64,000 nucleotides of DNA from Isochrysis galbana. Taxonomy: Eukaryota; Haptophyta; Isochrysidales; Isochrysidaceae. A program made the translations under genes and the position numbers. Where the stretch lies: assembly GCA_018136815.1 (NCBI GenBank), contig CM030937.1:3461820-3525819 (forward strand), read 5' to 3'. Shown piece by piece: positions 30,198 to 39,564 of this stretch. The notes beneath the pieces were generated by a model. It worked only from the letters and a program-made list of their open reading frames with translations, was not told the origin of the DNA and did no database searches. Every line of letters starts with the position of its first letter. The stretch's first letter is position 1.

Positions 30198-30956
30198 ATG
30201 GCCGCCGACGCATGCATCTTGATTCCTCTCTGCCTCGGCGCGCTTGTGCTGCCGCAGCAGCTGGGCCAGCTCGCCCCTACGCGCCCCACCCCCCAATGTT
30301 TCGCCGATGCTGCCCGAGAGCAGCAGGCTGCCTACGGTGCACCGTCGGCGCCGGCGCCGTCGGCACTACCGCCACCGCAGCTGCCGCCGCTAACGCAACA
30401 GCAGCAGCCGCGTGTGCCTTCGCACCCCATGCCCGCACCGACCTTTCCCGTCGCGCCGCACCTCACACTCTCTAAGTACGAGACAATGCAGGGACGCCGC
30501 GTCCGGGCTATCGTTGCTTACACCAAGGGGTTCAGTAATCTGATCCCCGAGGTGGTCACCGGCCTTAAGACTCGATTCCCTGACCTCAAGGTACAGCAGT
30601 TAGTGGAGGAGTCCGACGTCGCAGTACCCTCGTTCTCTATCCGTATCGACGGCGTTCTATGCGCGTCATCTACAACGCCCGGCCGGCTCTACATGCCGTA
30701 CGGTCGGATCATGCTCACTGTGGAACGGGCTCGAAGACGGCGTCGCCCAAAGGGAGATGTGTATGATGCGTCCCCGATCAAAACTGACGACGAGAGCAAT
30801 AAAAGACGGCAGGAAGCCATGGTGCGCCTAGAGCTAGAGGATAGATGGCACCCGGCGGTACGAGATGAAGCTGAGAGAGAGGCGGAGGAAGACGGTGATG
30901 GCAAGGACGAAGAAGGTGAGGAGAACAGGGCCTGGGGTTGGCAGAAAGATCAATGA
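30198..30956 (+). CDS. Rdx-fold (selenoprotein W-like) protein lacking the CxxC
   Basis: 252 aa from the ATG at 30198, which starts a hydrophobic leader (MAADACILIPLCLGALVLP); upstream frame was excluded. Residues about 40-90 are a Pro/Gln-rich linker. Residues about 95-180 read VRAIVAYTKGFSNLIPEVV, RFPDLKVQQL, FSIRIDGVLCASS and MPYGRIMLTVERARRR. This follows the order of the SelW/SelT/SelH (Rdx) thioredoxin-like fold: beta strand, CxxC/U loop, helix, FP-L-V strand, dG strand pair. The redox loop reads YTKGF, without Cys or Sec. The C terminus is acidic and charged. The fold call is an inference from pattern; the function is unknown. Confidence 0.55.
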   Translation: MAADACILIPLCLGALVLPQQLGQLAPTRPTPQCFADAAREQQAAYGAPSAPAPSALPPPQLPPLTQQQQPRVPSHPMPAPTFPVAPHLTLSKYETMQGRRVRAIVAYTKGFSNLIPEVVTGLKTRFPDLKVQQLVEESDVAVPSFSIRIDGVLCASSTTPGRLYMPYGRIMLTVERARRRRRPKGDVYDASPIKTDDESNKRRQEAMVRLELEDRWHPAVRDEAEREAEEDGDGKDEEGEENRAWGWQKDQ

Positions 30957-31639
30957 CTGACACTCCGAGCCTCTTTTGTGTCGCACCTGCGGTTACAGGT
31001 ACTCCACAACACTCCTTGGGTAAAATAAAGTGAGGCCTCTTATGTCTCCCAGTAGCAGCTCAATTATGGTTGACCACCACGTACACTTTCACTTACCATA
31101 TGAGATATTATCCAATAATGTCCAACGTCCAACGTGAGGCAGGGCGGTCAAAAGGTTGCGTTCCGTCGGCAAAGTGAAAAGCGGGACAGACTCGATCGAG
31201 CCATCAAATGTCCATAGTTTTTTTCTACGGTGATGTGAGAGAGGTTTGGCGCGCACCATCGCTAGAAGCTAAAAAAAAGTTTGACATGTATTACTTACAG
31301 TACTACTACTACCTAACCTGCACTGCACTACTACTACTACTACTACTACTGCCTACTATATTTTTAAAATTTGCAACATGTAACCCACCACGGTTGCGCA
31401 AACGCGTGGTCTTATAGACTACCGTGTTGTCTTGGGGTAGAAGGAGGAAGACAATGGACAGTGTTAGTGTTGCGGTTAGTGGAAGAGCCGCCCTTGGGTT
31501 TCCCCATGAGAGGCTCTGCATCTCTATCTACTATCTGCCTGCTCAAGTTTTCAACTATAATCGCTTATGATTGGTCGCTATGCCGTCATGGCCATGGAGG
31601 GCCTCCAACAACAGATTTGTGTAAGCACGCACAAGCCTT
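30957..31639. other. Unassigned region
   Basis: A CTA-trinucleotide microsatellite lies at about 31327-31350. No gene is supported. Confidence 0.4.
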
Positions 31640-31845
31640 TCAACTGTGAGTTGGCCCAAACGGTTTCGCTTCTTTGAGTGGATCCATCCTTCGACTGACC
31701 ATTGCGACCAAGAGGTCTCTTGTTGTCGGAGGATGGTCCGGCTGCGCGGCGCCCGCCATCCCCTGGTCGGCCGGCGCGGTGAGGTGGGCAGAGAGAGAGG
31801 AGGGGAGCGTGGCGCGCTCCATGAACCTATCGCTACAACGATAGC
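31640..31845 (-). mobile_element. LINE 5'-end fragment
   Basis: The hairpin CTATCG-CTACAA-CGATAG at 31827-31844 is followed on the - strand by TTCATGGAGCGCGCC, the LINE start. A 60-aa frame beginning MERATLPSSLS then stops at 31640. Only the extreme 5' end is recognisable. The hairpin differs from that of every other copy but is perfectly paired. Confidence 0.6.
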
Positions 31846-32137
31846 TGTGCTGTTAGTGCCTTAAGAGTTCCGAATAGTAGTACCTCGAAAGAGCAGCACA
31901 GCGCAACGCGTTCGTGCAGATGCAAATGTAGCAAGAATCGTGTACCTCTCTTGCACGCACGCGCGATGTCTCTCGAGCCACGTAGAAGTGGCAGAGGTCA
32001 GGATCAGTCTTGCGAACGTCCTCGCCACACCTTTCCACACTACACCGCGGATCCACGCCGTTCACTTCGCCATGATAGCGTGTCACCTGCACGTGCTGTC
32101 TCTCTCTGGTTATATCTATGCGAGGCAGCGAGTGTGA
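31846..32137. other. Unassigned region
   Basis: I see no gene or repeat with support; it probably includes the 3' flank of the - strand gene at 32138. Confidence 0.35.
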
Positions 32138-33481
32138 CTAGGCGGAGAGCAATGCCAACAGCCGGGGATCAATGCTCGTCAAGCCATCTCTGGCCAGAGA
32201 TGCGTCTTCATAAGCACCCATCGTATCGATCCTATGAGTCATCTCTTTGAAGAAATTTGTGGCCGCCTTTTCCGAATCCTCGAGCTGTGATTTCATCGCT
32301 TGAATCCCATCGCGCAATCGGCGCGTTTCGTCAATGCAACCGTGGGCACGCGCGGCAATTGCGGCCGATCCATCGGCTGTTGCTTGAAGCGCGAAAGGCG
32401 GCCGCGCTTCCCTACCGGAAGTTTCGCTGGTCGGTTGTTCCAATCGTGGCTGTTCTCGCTGCTCTCTCCGCCGTGCATTCTGTTGCTCCTCAAGTGCCGC
32501 TGCGTACTGCAGGGCGAGTGCTGCTCTGCGACCAGCCGATCGTGGATGAGTCTCAGACGTATCAGCCCCACGACAGCCTGAAACAGGCCTGGACATGATC
32601 TGGGTTGCAAAGCATGAGCTGGATGCAGGTCGCGAATCTCGGCACGAGGGCGCCGAGTGGACGCCTTCAGTCTCACGAAACGACGAGAGCTCGAGGAGCT
32701 CGCGCTCGAAATCGGCCTGCGCGGAGTGGTCGGTGGCCACATTCGATAAGAAATCGGCCTGCGCGGAGTGGTCGGTGGCCACATTCGATACACTGCCGCA
32801 TAAACCGCCGCTCCGGCCCCGGATGCCCCGCCTGTCTCGTGCGTCTGTGTTGCTGTGCAAGCTGCTGTTGTTGCATGCAAACTTAGCCGGAGCATGTGCG
32901 CTCATGCCAATGCTGGTGTCCTCTCCCGTGGCCCCCTCCGTCATGAAGAGGCCGGGTGAGGGGTTCCCATCGTCCAGTCGGACGTCCGCCATCAGCTGAG
33001 CCAGATCGGCGTCCTCGCCACTGCCTCCCACCTCGGCATGCTCACAAGCGGCCGAGATGAGGTCCATCGCCTCATCGGCCGGCAGGCCGCACTCCTCGAG
33101 CGTCCTGCGCATCTCTGCGCGCGACATGGCGAGCGAGCGCGACGGAGCTGAACCCAATGTGGGGCCAGACCTGACTCTCCTCGATATGGCCTGGGCGCGT
33201 CCCGGCGCGAGCTGTACGGGTGCCGACATTAGGAGTGCAGCGCTCGATGTGTTCCTGCGAACTGCCGATTCTGCACTCCAGTGCGAGGCGAGAGGCAGCA
33301 GGTTGGATGAGGTGGTGTGATGGTGCGGCGCCTTCTTCCATAGCTTGGCTGGGCTCCTCGAGCCCGTTGTGCGCGGCTGCCTGCCTATGGCCGACGGGCT
33401 CGCCGCCGGCCCGCGTGTCCACTCGCGAAGTGGCGCCATCAACGGCAGACCGCCCAAAAAAAAACAAAAGGAGCACATCAT
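32138..33481 (-). CDS. Hypothetical protein with an internal perfect duplication and coiled-coil-like C terminus
   Basis: An uninterrupted 447-aa frame; the real start may be MAPLREWTRG (residue 15) or MSRAEMRRTLEECG. I do not recognise a domain. MRRTLEECGLPADEAMDLISAACE may be a short helical, UBA- or SAM-like segment. SNVATDHSAQADF occurs twice in a row because of a 42-bp duplication at about 32710-32795. The C-terminal third is charged and helical (AALALQYAAALEEQQNARR; AMKSQLEDSEKAATNFFKEM) and is probably a coiled coil. Frame length and composition support coding. The function is unknown. Confidence 0.5.
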   Translation of the reverse strand: MMCSFCFFLGGLPLMAPLREWTRGPAASPSAIGRQPRTTGSRSPAKLWKKAPHHHTTSSNLLPLASHWSAESAVRRNTSSAALLMSAPVQLAPGRAQAISRRVRSGPTLGSAPSRSLAMSRAEMRRTLEECGLPADEAMDLISAACEHAEVGGSGEDADLAQLMADVRLDDGNPSPGLFMTEGATGEDTSIGMSAHAPAKFACNNSSLHSNTDARDRRGIRGRSGGLCGSVSNVATDHSAQADFLSNVATDHSAQADFERELLELSSFRETEGVHSAPSCRDSRPASSSCFATQIMSRPVSGCRGADTSETHPRSAGRRAALALQYAAALEEQQNARRREQREQPRLEQPTSETSGREARPPFALQATADGSAAIAARAHGCIDETRRLRDGIQAMKSQLEDSEKAATNFFKEMTHRIDTMGAYEDASLARDGLTSIDPRLLALLSA

Positions 33482-33492
33482 CCGGAGCCTAT

Positions 33493-33990
33493 CGGCCGGG
33501 TGAGGTTAGCGTAGTTGTCGGCGCCACACACGGCACACGGCACACGGCCGACTATGGCGCGATGCGCGCGGGCGGCGGCGGCGATTGGCGTGGCTGCTAG
33601 GGCGGCACCTTTGGATATGGTGCTTGGTGAGGCATTCTATCGCAGTGGAAGACCGAGAAAGCGCCGGCAGCGCGCCCGGTACGGTAGCATTCGAAAAATG
33701 GGAAATGGGCACTCGGCCCGTTTGCCGTAATTCAATTTGCCGTTTGGCCGGGTAACGTTGGCGTAGTTGTCGGCGCCACACACGGCCGACTACGATGCGA
33801 TGCGCGCGGGCGGCGGCGGCGATTGGCGTGGCTGCTAGGGCGGCATCTTTGGATATGGTGCTTGGTGGGGCATTCTATCGTAGTGGATGACCGAGAAGGC
33901 GCCAGCAGCGCGCCCGGTCGCGTTCGAGAATTGGGCACTCGGGCCCATTCGGCCTGCAAAGCTGTCATTTGTGAATATGATGCTTGCTGG
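33493..33990. repeat. R3 tandem pair, about 250-bp units
   Basis: GTAGTTGTCGGCGCCACACA...CGATGCGCGCGGGCGGCGGC...GCGTGGCTGCTAGGGCGGCA...TTTGGATATGGTGCTTGG...CATTCTATCG occurs at 33510-33645 and again at 33758-33885. Both are followed by a GGCGCC-AGCAGCGCGCCCGGT type block. A diverged relative is at 61575-61680, inside a LINE relic. Confidence 0.8.
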
Positions 33991-34100
33991 GCGCCCTAGT
34001 GCAACTGCAGCAACCCCATATGTCGCATTCGCGAATCGACACTCTTTAGGCTTCGCTCTTCTCTTCGTCGTTTGGCATTTATCGTTATAATTCTCTGCTT

Positions 34101-34597
34101 TCTCTCGTTCTCGGTCAAAAGCTTCGCTTGGATGCATGGGATCGTGGGTTGTGGAGCGCGCTCTCTCTCTTTCTCTCGAAAGAGAAGGGAAGTTTCCCCA
34201 CCTTTCTTCCTCCCAGGCGTGACGAATTGGGATGGCCCATAGGGCCTGAGGGCAATGAGGAATGAGGAAGGAGGCAGACCGGCGGCAGGCGCGGCGGAGG
34301 AGACGACTTCGGAGACGCTGACGGGCTGAGGCCCGTCAGCAGAGGAAGGCGGGCAGGCGGGCTTGAGCGAGGGCGAGGACGGCGGCGAGAGCGACATCGA
34401 GCGAGAGGCGAGAGGCGAGGGTGAGTGAGAGGAGGGCTGTGTTGGCAAGGGCTGGCGAGGCGAGGAGGGATTGTAGGGTACGAGTGTTACGAGAGCGATA
34501 GCGACGAGAGCGAGAGCGACGGATGACGACTGACGACAGGACGTCGGACAACGATGCAGAAAACAACAGGATGCACCGACTCACGAACGCACTAGAA
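34101..34597. other. Unassigned region
   Basis: It is rich in GAGCGA-type words (34360-34520). I see no supported gene. Confidence 0.35.
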
Positions 34598-35700
34598 TCA
34601 TTCACCCAAACCAAGCAAAACATGAAATAACCGAGACCCCACATCGCCGATTGGACTGGTGATGGAGAGGGTAGGGATAGGTGTGTGGTGGTGGCATGTG
34701 TGGGGAGGAGAGATTTTGGTAGGGGTATGGGTGATGTTGGGGGTGGAGTTGTGGATGATTTGAGGCACCTTGCAATGGGGAAGGCTGTTGGAAGGGTGGG
34801 GTGTGGAAAGGCTTTTGGAAAGGTTCCAGCTGCTGTGGGAAGTGAGCCTGATCCTGCCAAGGTGGTTGCCAAGGCTGTGGTGGCTGTTGCGGTTGCCAAG
34901 TGGGTGGCTGTTGCTGTTGCCAGTAGGAGTAGGTGGGTGGTTGTGCTGGTGGCTGTTGTGGAGGAGTGTGTGGCTGTGAGTAGGGGCAAGTGCAGCAAGG
35001 TCTCCATGAATGAAGCCGCCGTACAGCTGCCAAGCACCAGCTCGGAGAGTTGGTCCTATTAGGTAGCCTTCCACTTGGCCACCACTGAGATTGTTGACCA
35101 CATCCCTCACCACTTTGGCTGTGTCTGGAGTGCCCACCTCTTTCAGCTGCAAGACTTCAGAGCCAACATGTGCCAGCCACTCCAAACGGTCGAAGGCCAC
35201 AATCACAGCTCGCCCGATGTTGCGCACCACCACTCCTTCACCTGCTCCATCTCTGGCCACACGCTGCCCTACACCGAGCCTGCTCAGTGCGCGCTTCACC
35301 TTATCAGCCTCACTATCCAACTTATCAGCCTCACTCTCCACAGCAACAGCATCTCTCGCCTCCACCAAGTCCCCAGGTGTGGAGTCCACACCCGTGCAGT
35401 CTGAGCACATGGACCCCATGCTGTGGACTGCAGGCGTCTTGCGCGAGGAAGTGTGGGGTGCGAGTTGGGACGCAAGTGGCGAGAGTGGCGTGTCCCAGCC
35501 GGGCCCTCGCCGCCGCCCGCCATCGCCGCCGCCGCCATCGCCATCGCCGCCCTCCTCCCCGTCGCCACCATCGCCACTACGCGCTTTGCCGTCGCCACCA
35601 CCGCCATCGCCGCCTCCGCCACCGCCGCCTCCGCCCTGGGCCGCCGCCACTCTCGGCCCGCCGCCCACCGCGCGCACCACCACCGTGCGCGCTTTTTTTT
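34598..35700 (-). CDS. Hypothetical exon(s), low-complexity N terminus and small beta-rich segment
   Basis: A frame of up to 408 aa. The first third is Gly/Asp tandem repeat (GGDGDGG type, about 35480-35640). Residues encoded by about 35400-35050 look like a folded segment: VKRALSRLGVGQRVARDGAG, EGVVVRNIGRAVIVAFDRLE and AHVGSEVLQLKEVG. That segment may be a small SH3- or Tudor-like barrel. After about 34980 the frame becomes His/Thr-rich, probably intronic or non-coding. It may belong to the same transcription unit as the ORFs at 35805-37743. Not recognised. Confidence 0.35.
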
Positions 35701-35804
35701 TATGGCAATGGCCAACGCGCGCGCGAACCGAAGAAGTGCGGGCGATGTACGGGGAACATGAGTCTCTAGCAAACCACACACATGACACATGAACATGAGC
35801 ATTT

Positions 35805-36515
35805 CTACATCTCAAACACAACACGGGGATCAGCAGGTGTCAGGGACTCACTAACCTTGCCAAAGGGGACAGGCACATATTTCCAAGCTGGCCTTTTGTA
35901 GGCATCACGCACACGGTATTTCACAATGTATGCACGCTGCTTGAGGTCAATGTCATGGACAATGACATCCTCAACAAGGAAACGCTTGGCCTTGGCAGCC
36001 AATAATGAGGGCTCTTGCCCCGATTTGCGCTTGTACAACAACTTGTCTCCATGTGCATACCTCCTTACCTTGCCCCCTTGGGCTTTGAAGTGCGAGATGG
36101 CCCGTGCACTGCTAAGGAAAGTATGCATGCTCTGAGTAGCATGTACGAGGTCAGTCTTGCAGCCCATGAAGAAGGAGTACATGCCACATGATGATGGGCT
36201 GCTGCACGGTGAGGAACATGAGCAATGTGACACGTACCTTCCATCCCACGACACGCGTACACCATCCTCGAGTTGGATTGCAACACCATGGGCGGGGAAT
36301 AAGAGCCACCAATCCTCAGGCCCCTTCTCCCCTGTCCCAGTCCCCCACACAGCCACACATGGGGATGCATCAAAATTATCCAAGTGCCGATAGTTGGTGA
36401 GGTTGTGTGAAGCCACCACTGCCCATGAAGTAATTGGAACATCAGCCCCAAGAGAGTTTCTGATGGTGGAATAGACTGCACCATTCATTTTAAAAAGTGG
36501 ATCTGAGGGAGGCAT
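35805..36515 (-). CDS. Putative 2OG-Fe(II) dioxygenase, TET/JBP-like
   Basis: A 236-aa frame, beginning just before an acceptor-like CTCCCTCAG at 36508. Residues 41-50 read NYRHLDNFDA (H44-x-D46); residues 73-98 contain FPAHGVAIQLEDG, VSWDGR and SHC (H97). An HxD motif followed by a small strand-rich insert and a WDGR..xH ending is what I would expect of the compact TET/JBP-like oxygenases common in algal genomes, often beside KDZ-type transposons. The rest (about 110-236) is a basic, beta-rich tail ending PWxYVP-like (PAWKYVPVPFGK). Partner exons are uncertain: the 37743-37183 exon ends in phase 0 but this one seems to start in phase 1. Confidence 0.45.
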   Translation of the reverse strand: MPPSDPLFKMNGAVYSTIRNSLGADVPITSWAVVASHNLTNYRHLDNFDASPCVAVWGTGTGEKGPEDWWLLFPAHGVAIQLEDGVRVSWDGRYVSHCSCSSPCSSPSSCGMYSFFMGCKTDLVHATQSMHTFLSSARAISHFKAQGGKVRRYAHGDKLLYKRKSGQEPSLLAAKAKRFLVEDVIVHDIDLKQRAYIVKYRVRDAYKRPAWKYVPVPFGKVSESLTPADPRVVFEM

Positions 36516-36562
36516 GCAAAGAGTAGAGGTTGTCAGCTGCTAGGGCAGGTGCTCATGTGCTG

Positions 36563-36868
36563 TTGGCACATCTCTACATCAAGTGTGTGTTTCAAGCCAT
36601 CATCCATAGACCCAGGCAGAGGCTCATAGCATGCCAGGTTCTGTCAAGCTATCCACAAACACCTTCAGCATGTGTGACAAGGCCACAAGAGCACAAGGGA
36701 AGGTGCCGAAGTGGCTTACATCACAACAGCTTGGCACATCTTCGCATGAGGTGTGCGCTTCAAGCCATCATCCATAGACCCAGGCAGAGGCTCATAGCAT
36801 GCCAGGTTCTGTCAAGCTATCCACAAACACCTTCTGCATGTGTGACAAGGCCACAAGAGCACAAGGGA
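36563..36868. repeat. Tandem duplication with a 168-bp period
   Basis: TTCAAGCCATCATCCATAGA through ACACCTTC(A/T)GCATGTG and CAAGAGCACAAGGGAA occurs at 36591-36697 and 36759-36867 with few differences. Weaker similarity extends left (TTGGCACATCT). It lies between two putative exons of the - strand locus and is probably intronic. Confidence 0.85.
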
Positions 36869-37182
36869 ATGGGAATGGAAGCACTTGGGAGGGAAAGCTT
36901 ATTACCATCAAAGAGAAGCTCGCACTCAGGTGCACAGCTGTTCAATTCTGAACAAAAAGTGTCATGCTCTCGCTTGCGCTTCTCACCCACTGACTCCTGG
37001 CTTGCCTATGAGTTCGAGGGGTCCATGGATGGGAGGGCACACGTGAGGGCAACGGAAACCATGGAAGCTGGTGCCCCTGCCTGGCTCGGGCGGTGTGATG
37101 TGTGTGTGCTGGTGATGTTGGTGTGTAACAAAGCAAATGCAAGCATTTCCCTCCCGCCCCCAACCACCTCACCCCTTCTCAC

Positions 37183-37743
37183 CTTGGGGACATATTGCAC
37201 AACGCATCCGTTGGATACGTGCGCTCCGCCGGATGCCATCACACCCAGCTCGTCGTCGTCGACGCGGCATGCCTTCATGACCTGTGTGAAGGGAGGAGAG
37301 GGGTGAGAAAGATAGAGGGCATCTCCGTCACCTATGCCCAGGCACACCTCCACTATGCGCTTTGCCGCAGCGATGCATTTGCTGGGCGTGGTGTCCGACG
37401 CGCTGGGGTAGTGGACCACGAGGAAAGATGTGTGGATGGGCCCGGGTGTGGAGGATGGAGTGGTGGGAGTGGTGCCCCTGAGCTCGCTCTCAAGGTGCAT
37501 CACCACGTTGTGCCCCTCGCCGTCTGCGCGGCGACGCACGACCGTCGGGAACTTGTCGGCGATGCGGAAGCCGTACAGGTTGTCGACGTACAGACCTGTC
37601 CAGCGACACCTCTTCGCGCCGGGCACGGGCCGGGACTCGCCGCGCAACGGGGTGAAACCGGCTGCGCTATGCTCCGCATTGGGGGGCACAGGCGCGAGGA
37701 GGAGGCGGAGCACGCGCACCGGCGACATGGACGCGGCAGCCAT
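37183..37743 (-). CDS. Putative upstream exon of the 2OG-like locus, hypothetical
   Basis: The ATG at 37743 (MAAASMSPVRVLRLLLAP) opens 187 codons ending VVQYVPK, followed by the good donor GTGAGA. Recognisable pieces are GLYVDNLYGFRIADKFPTVV and HYPSASDTTPSKCIAAAKRI. I do not know the family. The codon composition and the clean donor support an exon, but its partner is unproven. Confidence 0.4.
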
Positions 37744-37974
37744 GCCGGTGGGAGAGCGACGGGTGGCGGAAGCCGGTGGCGGGGGGGGGGGGAGGGGGGG
37801 GGAAGGCCACGCGGCGGCGGGGCGCGGGGGGGGGGGGGGGGGGACCGCCGGAGGCGAGGGCGCAAGAATCATAAAAGTAGTTTTATGATTTTCTAAGTAG
37901 TATCGTTTGGCGCGTAGAACGACTAACGAGTAAAGTCGAAAGCCGCGAACGAGGTCGATCGCGAATGCGACACC

Positions 37975-38112
37975 TAGTAGTGTACGGGGGGAGCCGCCTG
38001 ATGGTGGGGGAAGGGCCGGGGGAACGGCGAACGGGGGTGTAGAAAGTGTCCTGCGTTAAAGTAGTGGGTCCATTCGCCGCAAGTGCGGTAAGAATATTAT
38101 AAAGTTTTTTTT
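37975..38112 (+). mobile_element. S1f, 3'-end fragment of an S1 element
   Basis: TAGTAGTGTACGGGGGGAGCCGCCTGATGG, GGGGGTGTAGAAAGT and GCGGTAAGAATATTATAAAG plus T10 match the 3' 140 bp of S1a. It is followed by GCTGGGCGCCCTAGTGCAACTG, which also occurs near 33987, so the target was another repeat. Confidence 0.8.
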
Positions 38113-38384
38113 TTGCTGGGCGCCCTAGTGCAACTGTAGCAACCCCAAAGTGCCGGCATCCCGCCCAGTCTTGGTGCAAACTGAGCGATCTCGTCTGAGC
38201 AACCGTAGCGTTTTTTGAGAGGTTGTTAGTTATGATACTCATGTAGACATTGAAATCAGTAGAAGTAGAAATGCGGGTTGATGCTCATAAAATGTGTAGG
38301 TTAGAGAAGCACATTTTGTGCACTGTGTGAGCTGCCGGCGCTTATGGCTCCGACATGAGTTGTGCGTGCCTTGCATGAAGGCCA

Positions 38385-38500
38385 TCATTAAAAATATATC
38401 GGAGGGGGCCCAAATACATTTTAGTGCGTGGTCTTCGGTGGCCGGAAATTGGCTCTTTTTCAAAAAAATTCGCCGGAGGACCCCCAATTTTTTTCTGATC
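38385..38500. repeat. Old dispersed repeat R4, copy 2
   Basis: Collinear with 9310-9412: AAATACATTTT, GGCCGGAAATTGG, TTCGCCGGAGGACCCCC, T run, CTGATC. Confidence 0.5.
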
Positions 38501-39299
38501 CATCCCATCGGAACCCATAGGGATCGTCGTCATGTAGCGATAGCGAGTGCGTCCCCCGCCCCCCTTCTCTGCTCTCTGTCAAGATTGTGCCCCATTGAGA
38601 CTTGCCACGATCAAGCATCCGCTTGATTCGACAGCGTGGCTCGTGACGTCGTCACTCTCGAACATGCCGACTGCCGGCACATCCTCCTCAGCAAAGCCGC
38701 CTGCAGACGCCCTTGTCGGCCGTGCACCTGCCCCTTCCCGCCTCCTTCCCCTCCGCCGGAGGGAGGAGTGGTCTACGCTCGCCTGCCCCCCCCTCCCGCC
38801 CCTCCCGCCCCTCCCCCCCCCCCCCGCTTCAGACTACTCTAGAGTACGGTAAAGCCGAGATTTCTCTCTCGTTCGCCTCGAGGGCTCGGACAAGCGCCCG
38901 TCTTCTTTCTGCCCGTCTGTTTCGCCTCTCTCTCTTTCTCTCTCTCTCTCTCTCCCTCTCTCCCTCTCCTGCACGGCTCGCCCTCCTTCCCCTTTTTGGG
39001 GAGCAAGAGAGAGGAAGGAGGGGGGGACGAGAGGAGAGGGAGGGAGAGAGAAGAGGAGAGGAGAGAGGAGAGAGAAGACGTCACCCTAACCGTTATATGT
39101 GAGACATCTTCTATGAGGCAAGAGACACGGCCCCCTCCTACTTTATGTTGATATGTTGATGAGGGAGAGAAAAGGGAGCACACAGGGAGGGGGGGGAGCC
39201 GCTACTTTCGCGCCCACCACCACGGCATTTGGGGGGGGGGGGGGGGGGGGGGGGGCGGGTTTTACGGCGTTCGCTTCCCCCCCCCCCCCCGTGCCTTCT

Positions 39300-39309
39300 C
39301 TTCTCTCCT

Positions 39310-39345
<36 letters not shown>

Positions 39346-39488
39346 CCTTGTCCAAAGTACACCTACTGTCTTCTCTGCTTTTCCTCTTGTACTCCTCCTA
39401 TCTCTACATCTCCCTCGTTCTCCCTCCTCCTGACTTGGAACGCTCTCCCAGCTCTCCCAGCACATCCCCTTCCCCCTTGCATCGCACC

Positions 39489-39537
<49 letters not shown>

Positions 39538-39564
39538 GCTCCCTCCCTCCCTCCCTCTCTCTCC
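39300..39564. repeat. CT microsatellites in the leader of the beta-helix gene
   Basis: CT tracts at 39316-39341 and 39490-39537 and CCCT repeats at 39540-39562 run up to the ATG at 39565. A G tract of more than 20 bases lies at about 39231-39255. The tracts keep the frame open upstream of the ATG, so the longer frame from 39229 is not evidence of a longer protein. Confidence 0.75.

Noticed and set aside
37006-37182. Continuation of the 288-aa ORF past VVQYVPK
   Set aside because: A strong donor (GTGAGA) follows and the sequence after it becomes low-complexity.
39229-39564. 112-codon N-terminal extension of the beta-helix protein
   Set aside because: It is read through G and CT microsatellites; the ATG at 39565 gives a proper signal peptide.
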